Positions 1 through 6,954 of a DNA stretch of 26,165 bases are shown here, one piece after another. Position 1 is the first letter of the stretch. The number at the start of each line of letters is the position of its first letter. The DNA is from WJMT01 sp041686095 (GTDB lineage: Bacteria > Acidobacteriota > Aminicenantia > Aminicenantales > Aminicenantaceae). The DNA lies in assembly GCA_041686095.1 (NCBI GenBank), contig JAWLEN010000027.1:1-26165 (forward strand), in the 5' to 3' direction. The notes under the pieces were generated by a model that was not told the DNA's origin, searched no databases, and was given only the letters and a program-made list of their open reading frames with translations. Both the position numbers and the translations under genes were made by a program.

Positions 1-289
1 TTCCATCATCCACAACCACTTTCCATTCTCCGGCTTTAGTGGGGATAAAGGCGAATTTTCCTTCCCCATCTGTTTTTCCGGTCTGAAAAGCATCTTCCGC
101 TTCTCCAGAAGCGTAGATAAAGACATCTGCTGCGGATAAACCGTGATGATGACCGCTGTATCCGGCTTCCACCACCACAACAGGCGGATGCTGGGTGACG
201 GTGACCTCCAGTTTATGAGCCTGGAGTATTCCGGCTGAACTCACAAATATAAAAAATAGAGTCAAAATCCATACGGATGTGTTTTTCAT
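1..289 (-). CDS. Secreted accessory protein of a Ni/Co ECF transporter (NikL/CbiL-like), 3' end cut by window edge
   Basis: The first 96 residues are visible. They open with a hydrophobic signal sequence (MKNTSVWILTLFFIFVSSAG) and then AHKLEVTV, a beta-rich carboxypeptidase-regulatory-like domain. A GHHHG motif lies near residue 47 and a GKTDGEGKFAF strand-turn-strand near residue 70. Small periplasmic proteins of this type are found beside CbiM/NikM and are thought to help nickel or cobalt delivery; the histidine cluster fits metal handling. The ATG (289-287) overlaps the cbiM stop in an ATGA arrangement, and AGGAG at about 297-301 serves as its ribosome site, so the two are translationally coupled. 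The family assignment comes from context plus the residues seen. The energising components (CbiQ/CbiO type) would lie beyond the window. Confidence 0.7.
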   Translation of the reverse strand, partial: MKNTSVWILTLFFIFVSSAGILQAHKLEVTVTQHPPVVVVEAGYSGHHHGLSAADVFIYASGEAEDAFQTGKTDGEGKFAFIPTKAGEWKVVVDDG

Positions 290-882
290 TTTGTTCTCCT
301 TTCATAATGGGGTAGTATTTGAGGGTCTGCTTTTCTAAAAAATCCCACGATGATCAAGGTAAGAACCCCTTCAATACCTGCGGCTATGACATAAAGGCTC
401 ATGAGATAATAAATGCCCCTGCCGTAACCTGAAAGCTCAAACTCCAGAGCCATGAGCAGTGCCGGCACCATGATTCCCGCAAATCCAGCAAGAAAAGCCC
501 GCAGAGCTTCAGGCACAGGGCGGATGCGCCATATGAAATAGGCAGCCACAGCCCCGGCGCTCATATTGATCACATTCACTCCCAGAACCAACAGCCCTCC
601 ATGCTGAAACAAAAGGGATTGGAACAGGAGCGCTGTGAACACCACAGGGATGGCTCGGAATCCCAGGAGAATCCCGGCCAGTCCGAATAAGCCCAGGTGA
701 ACAGATGTGCCAGCTACAGGAAAATGAATCAGCGATGCCACAAACAGAGCTGCAGCCATGATTCCCATCTTGGGGATCTCTTCAGTGCGAGCCTTTTTTC
801 CAAACACATAAAGCGCTCCCACTGAGACCGCATCCGCAGCAATGGCGATTTCTGTGGACAGAATGCCGTCAGCAATGTGCAT
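286..882 (-). CDS. cbiM: CbiM-family substrate-binding membrane component of a cobalt/nickel ECF transporter
   Basis: This 198-residue integral membrane protein is the S component that captures Co2+ or Ni2+ for an energy-coupling-factor importer. The N-terminus MHIADGILS is the family hallmark (usually MHIPDGFLS); its early histidine and free N-terminus form part of the metal site in this family. About six hydrophobic helices follow, including the conserved HFPVAGTSVHLGLFG segment (residues 53-67) with further histidines and the FQHGGLLVLGVNVINM segment (92-107). The length is normal for CbiM without a fused CbiN. A GAGGA ribosome site stands 7 nt before the ATG. Whether the metal is nickel or cobalt cannot be told from this sequence. 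It is the first gene of an operon with the accessory protein at 1-289. Confidence 0.9.
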   Translation of the reverse strand: MHIADGILSTEIAIAADAVSVGALYVFGKKARTEEIPKMGIMAAALFVASLIHFPVAGTSVHLGLFGLAGILLGFRAIPVVFTALLFQSLLFQHGGLLVLGVNVINMSAGAVAAYFIWRIRPVPEALRAFLAGFAGIMVPALLMALEFELSGYGRGIYYLMSLYVIAAGIEGVLTLIIVGFFRKADPQILPHYERRTK

Positions 883-942
883 GGTTTTTCCTCAGGATTC
901 TCCTTATTTTTATTCTTGGGAAGAAAAATATAACCGGAGGCT

Positions 943-971
943 TTTATAACACAGCCTTGGGATAGTGTCAA
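943..971 (-). promoter_or_regulatory. Near-consensus sigma-70 promoter for cbiM
   Basis: On the minus strand TTGACA (971-966) and TATAAA (948-943) are separated by exactly 17 nt, with an A-rich tract upstream. Transcription would start near 936, giving a leader of about 54 nt before cbiM. No cobalamin-riboswitch-sized leader fits in this space. Confidence 0.7.
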
Positions 972-1004
972 ATATTCAATTATCGTGCTACTATTTTTTT
1001 TTCT

Positions 1005-1032
1005 TTGATTTTTTTGTGTCCTAAGTTATAAT
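1005..1032 (+). promoter_or_regulatory. Probable promoter of the 1073-1534 gene
   Basis: TTGATT (1005-1010) and a perfect TATAAT (1027-1032) are 16 nt apart on the plus strand. The start point would be near 1039, about 34 nt before the ATG. It lies back to back with the cbiM promoter in a 190-bp divergent spacer. Confidence 0.5.
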
Positions 1033-1072
1033 TAATTTTTAAAAGTCAGCAAATGAACAAAAGTTGGAGGGA

Positions 1073-1534
1073 ATGGTGCTTAAAAGATATCCCAAAAATG
1101 AAATTCCAAATTCCTTAGAACCTTACTTGGATATGTGCCAAAAGGCAAAAGATATCCTGGGAAAAAATCATGTCTTTGATAAAGGAGATTTCTTCTATCA
1201 CCCTGATATAGGGATCAGCACAGTGGACGTAAATCTTGGTGATGGCTCTTTCTACTGCACAGGACAAAGCCTTTTCGATAGAAAAATCAATGCCAAGGAA
1301 TGCACCTGGCTGCCTTCTAAAAAGCAGTTGAAAAATCTTATAAAAAAACTAAATCCGACCCAAAAATCGTTATCTTCTTTTCTTGGAGATAAAAGCGGAG
1401 ATGGGGGTTATCCCAAAGGAATCAAACCCAAAAAATTTTTTAAAAAAACTGAAGAAAGACGGCTGGCCTATTATATGCTTGAAAAGCATCAAGTGATCTG
1501 GTCTAAAGAGAAAAAAGAGTGGCTAAAAACATAA
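1073..1534 (+). CDS. Protein of unknown function, about 153 residues
   Basis: I do not recognise this protein. It is soluble, lysine-rich and without a signal peptide or membrane helix. Visible features are an N-terminal helical stretch (MCQKAKDILGKNHVF), a central beta-rich part with FYHPDIGISTVDVNLGDGSFYCTGQSLF (given as FYHPDIG and DGSFYCTG), a WLPSKKQL helix, and a basic C-terminus ending VIWSKEKKEWLKT. The start is uncertain. GGAGGG at 1066-1071 is too close to the ATG at 1073 for ideal spacing and fits the GTG at 1076 slightly better; an in-frame TTG at 1064 has no ribosome site. It is a single-gene unit, divergent from cbiM and convergent with the methyltransferase 15 bp downstream. 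Confidence 0.6.
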   Translation: MVLKRYPKNEIPNSLEPYLDMCQKAKDILGKNHVFDKGDFFYHPDIGISTVDVNLGDGSFYCTGQSLFDRKINAKECTWLPSKKQLKNLIKKLNPTQKSLSSFLGDKSGDGGYPKGIKPKKFFKKTEERRLAYYMLEKHQVIWSKEKKEWLKT

Positions 1535-1549
1535 CCTATACCGGATCTC

Positions 1550-2278
1550 CTATTTTTGGGCGGTGTGCAGGGCTGCCACTCCGAGAAACAGAAGCTGATG
1601 CCGGACAGAAGAAAAACCAGCCTTAAGAATAAGGTCCGAGAATTCGGGAGCCTTATAGAAGCGGGGCATGGTATGGGAGAGATAATTGTACCCGGCTTTG
1701 GAACCTGAAATTTTATACCCCATCGGTTTTACCACCCACCGGATGTAAAAATGATAAAGCTTTCGTATGATCCCCAGAGGAGGCTGGCTGGTCTCTAGAT
1801 TCATAAAAGTACCCCCGGGCTTGAGAATTCTATGGAATTCTTTGAGGTAAGAAAGCATGGCTTGAGGATTGGGGTTGAGATTCCGGGTTGAAAAAGAGAT
1901 AATGACAAGGTCAAAGGAATTATCTGGGAAAGGAATCTCACCGGCATCAGCCAAAGTGAATTTGACTCTGTGCATATGCTTTTTACTCTGAGCAAGACGG
2001 ATCATATGAAGGCTTCCATCTAGGACAAAAACTTCTGCTTTTGGCCCCAAAAGGCGCGCTATATTCTGCGCCAATTCCCCGGTGCCGCTGCACACATCTA
2101 ATATGTGGAGTCTGCGGGATTTGCCGGCGCCGTCCATTTTGCTGGAAATCCTGGTCCCCGCAGCTTTTCGGGCAGCCCGCTTTCTCCACAAAATATCCAG
2201 GCCAAATGTGAGCACATGGTTGACCAGTTCATAAGTGGGGGCGACTTCCTGATATATTTTCTGGATTCCTTTTTTCAT
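1550..2278 (-). CDS. ubiE: UbiE/MenG-type quinone C-methyltransferase
   Basis: A 242-residue SAM-dependent methyltransferase that would methylate demethylmenaquinone, or the ubiquinone precursor, in the final steps of respiratory quinone synthesis. Family marks are YELVNHVLTFGLDILWRK (residues 16-33, matching the UbiE YD-x-MN-x-x-MSFGLHRLWRR block), motif I DVCSGTGELA (61-70) for SAM binding, RNLNPNPQAML, and RILKPGGTFMNLETSQP (motif III and the following strand). A short insert (residues 40-57) sits between the N-terminal block and motif I. The usual FGLRNV is FSTRNL here. Length is normal. Menaquinone is the likelier substrate for an anaerobic or facultative organism, but the sequence cannot decide. 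It stands alone, with its own promoter at 2308-2337 and only a weak ribosome site. Confidence 0.88.
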   Translation of the reverse strand: MKKGIQKIYQEVAPTYELVNHVLTFGLDILWRKRAARKAAGTRISSKMDGAGKSRRLHILDVCSGTGELAQNIARLLGPKAEVFVLDGSLHMIRLAQSKKHMHRVKFTLADAGEIPFPDNSFDLVIISFSTRNLNPNPQAMLSYLKEFHRILKPGGTFMNLETSQPPLGIIRKLYHFYIRWVVKPMGYKISGSKAGYNYLSHTMPRFYKAPEFSDLILKAGFSSVRHQLLFLGVAALHTAQK

Positions 2279-2307
2279 GCTGTGCTTTTCTTGAGATTTG
2301 AATCTGT

Positions 2308-2337
2308 ATTATATGGGAATATAAGTAAACTTAACAA
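2308..2337 (-). promoter_or_regulatory. Probable promoter of the ubiE-type gene
   Basis: Minus-strand TTGTTA (2337-2332) and a perfect TATAAT (2313-2308) are 18 nt apart. The predicted start near 2301 leaves a leader of about 23 nt before the ATG at 2278. The same bases can fold into an imperfect hairpin (2315-2349), so the -35 assignment is tentative. Confidence 0.45.
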
Positions 2338-2418
2338 GTTTTTGTTCCCTTTTTTTACTGGAAGTAATGAGAAAAACAAGGATTTTTAAAATCGGGAGTG
2401 AAAGAAAAAAAGCTGCAG

Positions 2419-4473
2419 TCAAAACATATAGGCGAATTTGAGGAACAGAGTGTGGTCCTGAGTTCCTCTTTCCCCAAATTCACCGGTTCCTTTTTGATAG
2501 GCGATCTGTATGGAGCCAAAAGGGGGCTGAAACCGGTAGACAAAAAGGACCTGGATATTCCTCTTGTCAATCACAGTGTTGATCTGATAGAAAAGCTTTA
2601 AAAACAGGTCATTGGTAAAATAATTGGTAGCCCTCAGCACATGGATCCAAGTGCTGTCGTTATTGGGATCCGGGTCGAACAGAACCCGTTCCAATCCATA
2701 AGAAGTGGAAAAAGACGGGGTCAGCTTAAAGTTGATATTCCCCTCCAGCATTTGAAAATCCCGGTCAAAGTTTTTGCCCAAGCTGTAGCCAAAGGTGGCA
2801 TGCTGCCATTCCCTGGTGTTGTATCCTATTTCAACCACGCTCTGACGGTTTCTGAATTCCTTTTCATAGAGCTTGTACTCTTCATGGTGTTCCAATTCAA
2901 GGGAAAATTTGTTCTTTAAATCAAATTTTACTTCCTGATCTATTTTCCAGCTTCGCAGCGTTCCGCCCAGGCCCCAATAAATATTGTAATTGGAATCATA
3001 CTCAACGCGTTCCAACCCTAATTTTTTCGGAAAAAATATCTTTGAAACAGACGAATCCAACTCTCTTCGGTTGTCATCCCGCACAAATCCCACCCTATTG
3101 GCGTTGTCTGCAAAATTTCTCCCCAGATGGGTGTAACGGAGATGAATATGAAAAGTGGAAGAGTCATAGCTGGGGCGCAGAAAAAAAGCAATATTATCTG
3201 TGTTTTTATCACCATAGCTTGCAGCCAATTGACCGGTAAATTTGAAGGTGTCAGAAAAATAAAGGGCTGTGTCCACTCCAGCGGTCCCCCAATTTTTGCC
3301 GTTTATTAATTTATTGGCGGCTGTGAATCCGATATTGGATGATTTCATCACATCTTTTTTTAAGCGGAACACAGAAAAATTGGCAGATCCCTCTCCCGTC
3401 TCCTGATTCTTAACGGTTTGGGCAGTCAATCCCTGAAATTCATAACCTTTGATTTTTCCATAGACTTTGGCCCCGCCGTAGATATCAGAGACTCTCCGTG
3501 AATAAAACAGCCGGATGCGCTGCTGATAAATCTCGCTGCCCTCCAGAAAAAAGTTCCTTTTCTCGGGAAGATAGGTCTCAAAGCGGGTGAGATTGACGAC
3601 TTCCTGGTCAGCCTCAACTGTGGCAAAGTCAGGATTGATAGTCAGATTCCCTGAGACAGCCTGGGAAAAAGCATAGCGGGTGTCCAATCCCGCTTCAGCA
3701 GTGGTCTTTTCTCCTTGCTGGGCTCTGGAGATGATGTGAGGGATGACCTGGATCTTCTTGGAAGCCTTCTTAAGGTCCAGCCCTGCAAGGTCCCCGAACT
3801 GTGAAACCTTGTAAGCTGACTCCATGGGGCCTGTCCAGAAGCTGAACTCCAGTTTTCTGGGGATCCCCCGGCCCGCATTCAATCCCCACATTTTTCCCTC
3901 TCCGGGTTCATACTTAAGGCTGCTCAGCTCCACACTAAACTCAGCGGTCCAGCCAAAATCAGTTCTCTGGGCTGCAGACTTCCATATGCCGTCCCAGGTG
4001 TTGTCAATGGTGCGGCCGTTTTCAGTGATGCGTCCGTCCCATTGGGTCCCCAGGAGGTTGGTACAGACAAAATAACAGGTTCTCTGGTCGTGGAAGGTAT
4101 CCATCAGCACGTATACAGAATCATCTGCACGGAGGTCTGTGTCCCTTTTGGTCATCCGGGCTGCGATTTTATTTGGTTCTGAGTCATAACACCAAAAACC
4201 AAAATAGATAAAGCGGTCATCAAAAAGCACTCTGACCACAGTGCGTTCTGAAGCCGGGCGGCCTTTCTCCGGCTCAAATTGGATGAAATTTGCGGCTTGA
4301 GGGGCTTCGTCCCAAGCTCTCTCGTCTAAAAAACCATTGACTTTTATAGGAATGTCTGTTTTCTGGGCAGAGACCTGTTTATTCTTCCACTTTGACTGTG
4401 CGGAAAGAAAAGAACAAAGGAAAACCACAAAAAATATTCCCCATCCCAATCTTTTTCTATCTTTTGCTTTCAC
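2419..4473 (-). CDS. DUF5916 outer-membrane beta-barrel protein with N-terminal CBM9-like domain
   Basis: A 684-residue exported protein. A basic N-terminus and hydrophobic stretch (residues 7-25, ending SAQS) form the signal peptide. Residues about 40-235 are a carbohydrate-binding-family-9-like sandwich: IKVNGFLDERAWDEAP opens it, and VRVLFDDRFIYFGFWCYDSEP, DDSVYVLMDTFHDQRTCY and GWTAEFSVELSSLKY follow. The remainder is the DUF5916 barrel, marked by NPDFATVEADQEVVNLTRFE and LPEKRNFFLEGSEIY, with many amphipathic strands and a C-terminal aromatic (FAYMF) as expected for BAM-inserted barrels. The family is common in Bacteroidota and Acidobacteriota; its substrate is unknown to me. The start is a GTG at 4473 whose GTGA overlaps the stop of a 53-residue upstream reading frame, implying coupled translation. 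Confidence 0.88.
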   Translation of the reverse strand: MKAKDRKRLGWGIFFVVFLCSFLSAQSKWKNKQVSAQKTDIPIKVNGFLDERAWDEAPQAANFIQFEPEKGRPASERTVVRVLFDDRFIYFGFWCYDSEPNKIAARMTKRDTDLRADDSVYVLMDTFHDQRTCYFVCTNLLGTQWDGRITENGRTIDNTWDGIWKSAAQRTDFGWTAEFSVELSSLKYEPGEGKMWGLNAGRGIPRKLEFSFWTGPMESAYKVSQFGDLAGLDLKKASKKIQVIPHIISRAQQGEKTTAEAGLDTRYAFSQAVSGNLTINPDFATVEADQEVVNLTRFETYLPEKRNFFLEGSEIYQQRIRLFYSRRVSDIYGGAKVYGKIKGYEFQGLTAQTVKNQETGEGSANFSVFRLKKDVMKSSNIGFTAANKLINGKNWGTAGVDTALYFSDTFKFTGQLAASYGDKNTDNIAFFLRPSYDSSTFHIHLRYTHLGRNFADNANRVGFVRDDNRRELDSSVSKIFFPKKLGLERVEYDSNYNIYWGLGGTLRSWKIDQEVKFDLKNKFSLELEHHEEYKLYEKEFRNRQSVVEIGYNTREWQHATFGYSLGKNFDRDFQMLEGNINFKLTPSFSTSYGLERVLFDPDPNNDSTWIHVLRATNYFTNDLFLKLFYQINTVIDKRNIQVLFVYRFQPPFGSIQIAYQKGTGEFGERGTQDHTLFLKFAYMF

Positions 4474-4631
4474 TGAAATAATCTTTTCACGAGACTTCTC
4501 AATTCATGTTCAGAAATCGGTTTTTTCAGTACCCCGGCTGGTTTGGCTTGTTCTAACTGCCGGCAGGCGTCTTCAGGGTCCGGGCTGGGGATATCGAGGA
4601 TGTTTGACAGCTTGTCTAATTTTTCTCTCAT
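4470..4631 (-). CDS. 53-residue reading frame resembling the C-terminal tail of a response-regulator receiver domain
   Basis: This short frame encodes 53 residues from an ATG at 4631-4629 and overlaps the DUF5916 start by 4 nt. Its second half, AKPAGVLKKPISEHELRSLV followed by KRLFQ, resembles the last strand and helix of CheY-like receiver domains, where a conserved Lys-Pro precedes alpha5. The phosphoacceptor aspartate and the rest of the fold are missing. No good ribosome site precedes the ATG, and an in-frame TGA lies 9 nt upstream. It could be a remnant of a decayed response regulator or a leader frame that carries ribosomes to the DUF5916 GTG start. Expression is unproven. Confidence 0.45.
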   Translation of the reverse strand: MREKLDKLSNILDIPSPDPEDACRQLEQAKPAGVLKKPISEHELRSLVKRLFQ

Positions 4632-4746
4632 TGCGGTTCAGATATTTCTCTAATGCCTAACCTTATGAGAAATTATTGTACACAATATTTATAACGAGTT
4701 AAATAAGAAAGATGCTCCCCCCTGAATGAAATAAATTCAAGAGCCA

Positions 4747-4775
4747 TTGACCATCTGATTTTCAAAGGGTATATT
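4747..4775 (+). promoter_or_regulatory. Sigma-70-like promoter of the EEP-family gene
   Basis: TTGACC (4747-4752) and TATATT (4770-4775) are exactly 17 nt apart on the plus strand. Transcription would begin near 4782, about 22 nt before the ATG at 4804. An AAGGAG ribosome site lies at 4792-4797. Confidence 0.6.
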
Positions 4776-4803
4776 CCCTATATTAAAGACCAAGGAGCAA
4801 GAA

Positions 4804-5700
4804 ATGAAAAAAAATACTTCATGGGGAATTTTCACTGCTGCTGCTCTTTCCTTTTTACTTATTGTAATAGCACTGTTAAAAGTCTCAGCAAATGAAAATC
4901 ACTCAAGGAAAACCATAAATGTGATGAGTTTCAATATCAGATATGACAATCCCAATGACAGAGATAATGCCTGGACAAATCGAAAAGAAATGGTCGCTGA
5001 AACCATTCGTTTCCATAAAATAGACATAGCTGGTCTGCAGGAAGCCCTTCCTCATCAGGTGAAAGACTTAGAGACTTTACTGCCAGAATATAACTGGTTT
5101 GGCGTGGGAAGAGAAGACGGCCGGGAGGAGGGAGAGTTCACTCCTGTCTTTTATCTTAGAAGCCGCTTCAAGATACTTTGTCAATCCTTCTTCTGGTTGT
5201 CTGATACTCCAGATAAGCCAGGAAAAGCATGGGATGCCGCTTGTCCGCGGATAGCTGCCTGGGGAAAAGTTAAAGACAGATGGACCGGGAAAACCTTTTT
5301 CTTGTTTAATACGCATCTGGATCATATGGGAGAGACAGCCCGGATAAAAAGCGCTGAACTTTTGCTCAAGAAAATCAATAAACTGGTAGAGGAAAATCCG
5401 ATCATCCTGACCGGAGATTTTAACTGCACAGAGAAAGAACAGCCCTATAAGATACTGACTTCGGGCATAGATCAGCTTTCAGGATTATCCGATACTTATT
5501 ATCTCACTAAATTTAAGCCCTATGGATCCACCCAAACATTTAACGGATACCGAGATGCCGTTCACCCGGATCTTCGAATCGACTTCATATTTGTGGGAAA
5601 AACAGATGAAGTCCTTCGCTGCGGCATAATTTCAGAAAGATGGGATGGGAGCTTCGTTTCTGACCATAATGCGGTTTTGACAGAGCTCAAGTTGAATTAG
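4804..5700 (+). CDS. Membrane-anchored or secreted endonuclease/exonuclease/phosphatase (EEP) family hydrolase
   Basis: 298 residues with an N-terminal signal or anchor helix (residues 7-29), then a complete EEP fold. The metal and catalytic positions are all visible: N44 in MSFNIRYDN, E80 in GLQEA, H171 in FNTHLDH, D205 and N207 in LTGDFN, D260 in RIDFIFV and the SDHN pair D287/H288. The family includes DNase I-like nucleases, sphingomyelinases and inositol phosphatases. The RIDFIFV and WLSDTPDKPG features resemble extracytoplasmic members of unknown substrate often annotated as metal-dependent hydrolases. Export suggests a phosphodiester or lipid substrate outside the cytoplasm. It is monocistronic, with its own promoter. 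It ends immediately before the repeat array at 5705, which could affect its 3' end. Confidence 0.85.
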   Translation: MKKNTSWGIFTAAALSFLLIVIALLKVSANENHSRKTINVMSFNIRYDNPNDRDNAWTNRKEMVAETIRFHKIDIAGLQEALPHQVKDLETLLPEYNWFGVGREDGREEGEFTPVFYLRSRFKILCQSFFWLSDTPDKPGKAWDAACPRIAAWGKVKDRWTGKTFFLFNTHLDHMGETARIKSAELLLKKINKLVEENPIILTGDFNCTEKEQPYKILTSGIDQLSGLSDTYYLTKFKPYGSTQTFNGYRDAVHPDLRIDFIFVGKTDEVLRCGIISERWDGSFVSDHNAVLTELKLN

Positions 5701-5704
5701 CCTG

Positions 5705-5879
5705 CAGATTTTGCAGTTTGTGTCGCTTGCGATGGTAGCTTTGGAATTTTGTTTGGAATTTTGCAGCTTGGTCAGATTTTGTCCTATCTTTGGAATTTTG
5801 CAGTTGGAATTTGTGTATGGAATTTTGCAGCTTGGCTGTATTTTCAGATTTTGCAGCTTGGCTGCAGCAAATAATTGAT
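5705..5879 (-). repeat. Repeat array 1: core plus degenerate CAAAATTCCA-type tail, inverted relative to arrays 2 and 3
   Basis: Read on the minus strand, the array starts with the conserved core (5879-5854, ending GCTGCAGCCAAGCTG) and continues with irregular copies of a unit built on AGCTGCAAAATTCCA. Plus-strand copies of GGAATTTTGCAG(C)TTGG lie at 5755-5771, 5792-5807 and 5819-5835. GATTTTGCAG variants lie at 5707-5716 and 5847-5856. The array fills the space between the EEP stop and the RAYT 3' end. The core is identical, in inverse orientation, over 26 bp to 7871-7896. Confidence 0.8.
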
Positions 5880-5900
5880 TCTAAAATAATTATTTAGAAT
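5878..5900. other. AT-rich hairpin just beyond the RAYT stop codon
   Basis: ATTCTAAA (5878-5885) and TTTAGAAT (5893-5900) form a perfect 8-bp inverted repeat around a 7-nt loop. It begins 13 bp past the RAYT 3' end and touches the outer end of the 26-bp core. It may be part of the transposon end or a weak terminator; no T-tract follows. Confidence 0.5.
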
Positions 5901-5913
5901 AGATCTTCCTATC

Positions 5914-6672
5914 TTAGCTTAGACCGCTCATTTTCCTAGAAAAAAGCACCTTGTAAGAATTTAAGCTTTCCTTTAATATAAACTGCCTTTCTGATTCAAT
6001 GACTTTCCTGTTTTTTACTTTCGTTTTTAAATTAGCTCTCATCTTATTTATGAAATTTTCACTTCCTACAGCTATGCTCTCCGTCCAAAAGCTTTCCCGA
6101 TTTAGATTTTTAGAACCCAGTTTGGAGTCTATCAAATCATTATATATCCCTTTGAACTCTTCCTGCTTTTCTATTTGGACAAGAGTTAATAATTTTTCCA
6201 TATCGATCAACCTATATCTTTGTTTGTGGCTCTGAATCTCATGATAACCACTGAAAGGCCATTCCGCAGGGTGATTCACAACTCCTGCTCTGACCATATT
6301 CAAATCAATGTAAACAAGACATTCGCAAAGGTGCTTTCCGCTTTCTATCGCGGTTGCATGATAATTGTCTTCCCAGAACGAACCGCTTCGATTTTTGCGG
6401 AAATTATACTCATGGGCAGTCCTGCTCGCAACCAGTAACATAGATCTTGGAATAACATTCTTTCTGCCATCATTATAAACCAGTAAATGAATATGATTGG
6501 AAGTCACTGCATAATTCAAGATTGAAAGACGATACTGCTTTTTTGCACAAAACAACCAGTGAAGCCATCTTTTACGGTCTTTTGAAAATCTTAGTAAGAA
6601 ATCTTTGTTATGACATCGTTGTGTGAGATGCCATACTAGCCCTGGGATAAGATAAAGTTTGCCTCGAGACAT
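5914..6672 (-). CDS. REP-associated tyrosine transposase (RAYT, Y1 family)
   Basis: A 252-residue single-domain Y1 transposase of the IS200-like/RAYT group, which nicks single-stranded hairpin DNA and is linked to spread of REP repeats. The HUH metal motif is NHIHLLV (H60, H62). The nucleophile is Tyr121 in YIDLNMVRAGVV, the diagnostic RAYT block. GSFWEDNYHATAI and HPAEWPFSGYHE are further family signatures. A basic C-terminal extension (residues 200-252) may contact repeat DNA. A strong AAGGAGG site (6685-6679) sits 6 nt before the ATG, and all catalytic residues are present, so the gene looks functional. It is flanked on both sides by arrays sharing an inverted core (5854-5870, 6801-6817), which are its likely substrates; that link is inferred from position and from known RAYT biology. 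Confidence 0.92.
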   Translation of the reverse strand: MSRGKLYLIPGLVWHLTQRCHNKDFLLRFSKDRKRWLHWLFCAKKQYRLSILNYAVTSNHIHLLVYNDGRKNVIPRSMLLVASRTAHEYNFRKNRSGSFWEDNYHATAIESGKHLCECLVYIDLNMVRAGVVNHPAEWPFSGYHEIQSHKQRYRLIDMEKLLTLVQIEKQEEFKGIYNDLIDSKLGSKNLNRESFWTESIAVGSENFINKMRANLKTKVKNRKVIESERQFILKESLNSYKVLFSRKMSGLS

Positions 6673-6800
6673 GAATTCCCTCCTTTAAAATCATATAGAG
6701 ACTACCCTCTTATCTTAGCGAGACGAATTTAATCCAATAAATTCTCACCTAAGGATATGAAGAGAGGAGGATTTAAGATTAAGTTTAGTGACATTAACTC

Positions 6801-6890
6801 TTGCTGCAGCCAAGCTGATAAGCTGGATAAGAGATAAGCTGGATAAGCTGAGATAAGCTAACGATAAGCTTAAGCTCGATAAGCTGGCGA
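6801..6890 (+). repeat. Repeat array 2: core plus GATAAGCT tandem tail
   Basis: The 17-bp core TTGCTGCAGCCAAGCTG (6801-6817) runs directly into exact GATAAGCT units starting at 6817, 6833, 6842, 6852, 6863 and 6878, with one truncated unit at 6826. Spacing is 7-15 bp, so the array is loosely tandem rather than strict. AGCTTAAGCT (6866-6875) is a perfect 10-bp palindrome inside it. The array lies upstream of the RAYT start. Confidence 0.85.
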
Positions 6891-6954
6891 CAAACGAAGA
6901 GCTGAAATTAACTAAATATTTTTGGCTAGATAAACAGTGATTTGGTCCGGAATT

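Larger units (their letters stand above)
5854..6817 (-). mobile_element. Candidate RAYT unit bounded by inverted 17-bp cores
   Basis: The RAYT gene at 5914-6672 lies between an inverted pair of the same 17-bp core (5854-5870 and 6801-6817, TTGCTGCAGCCAAGCTG in the second). RAYTs in other bacteria act on short palindromic repeats that flank their own gene. Bounding by inverted cores fits that model. The exact element ends are not established, because the cores continue into arrays on their outer sides and a third copy lies at 7871. Confidence 0.4.

Noticed and set aside
883..1060. Cobalamin or NiCo riboswitch upstream of cbiM
   Set aside because: The promoter leaves a leader of only about 54 nt, too short for a cobalamin riboswitch, and I see no conserved box or four-way-junction helices.
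2315..2356. Plus-strand terminator
   Set aside because: GGGAA/TTCCC and AAACTT/AAGTTT with a following T-run can fold, but no plus-strand gene is nearby upstream and the stem is interrupted; the same bases overlap the better-supported minus-strand promoter.
6817..6890. CRISPR array
   Set aside because: The GATAAGCT units are only 8 bp, spacers are a few bases of no constant length, and no cas genes are nearby.
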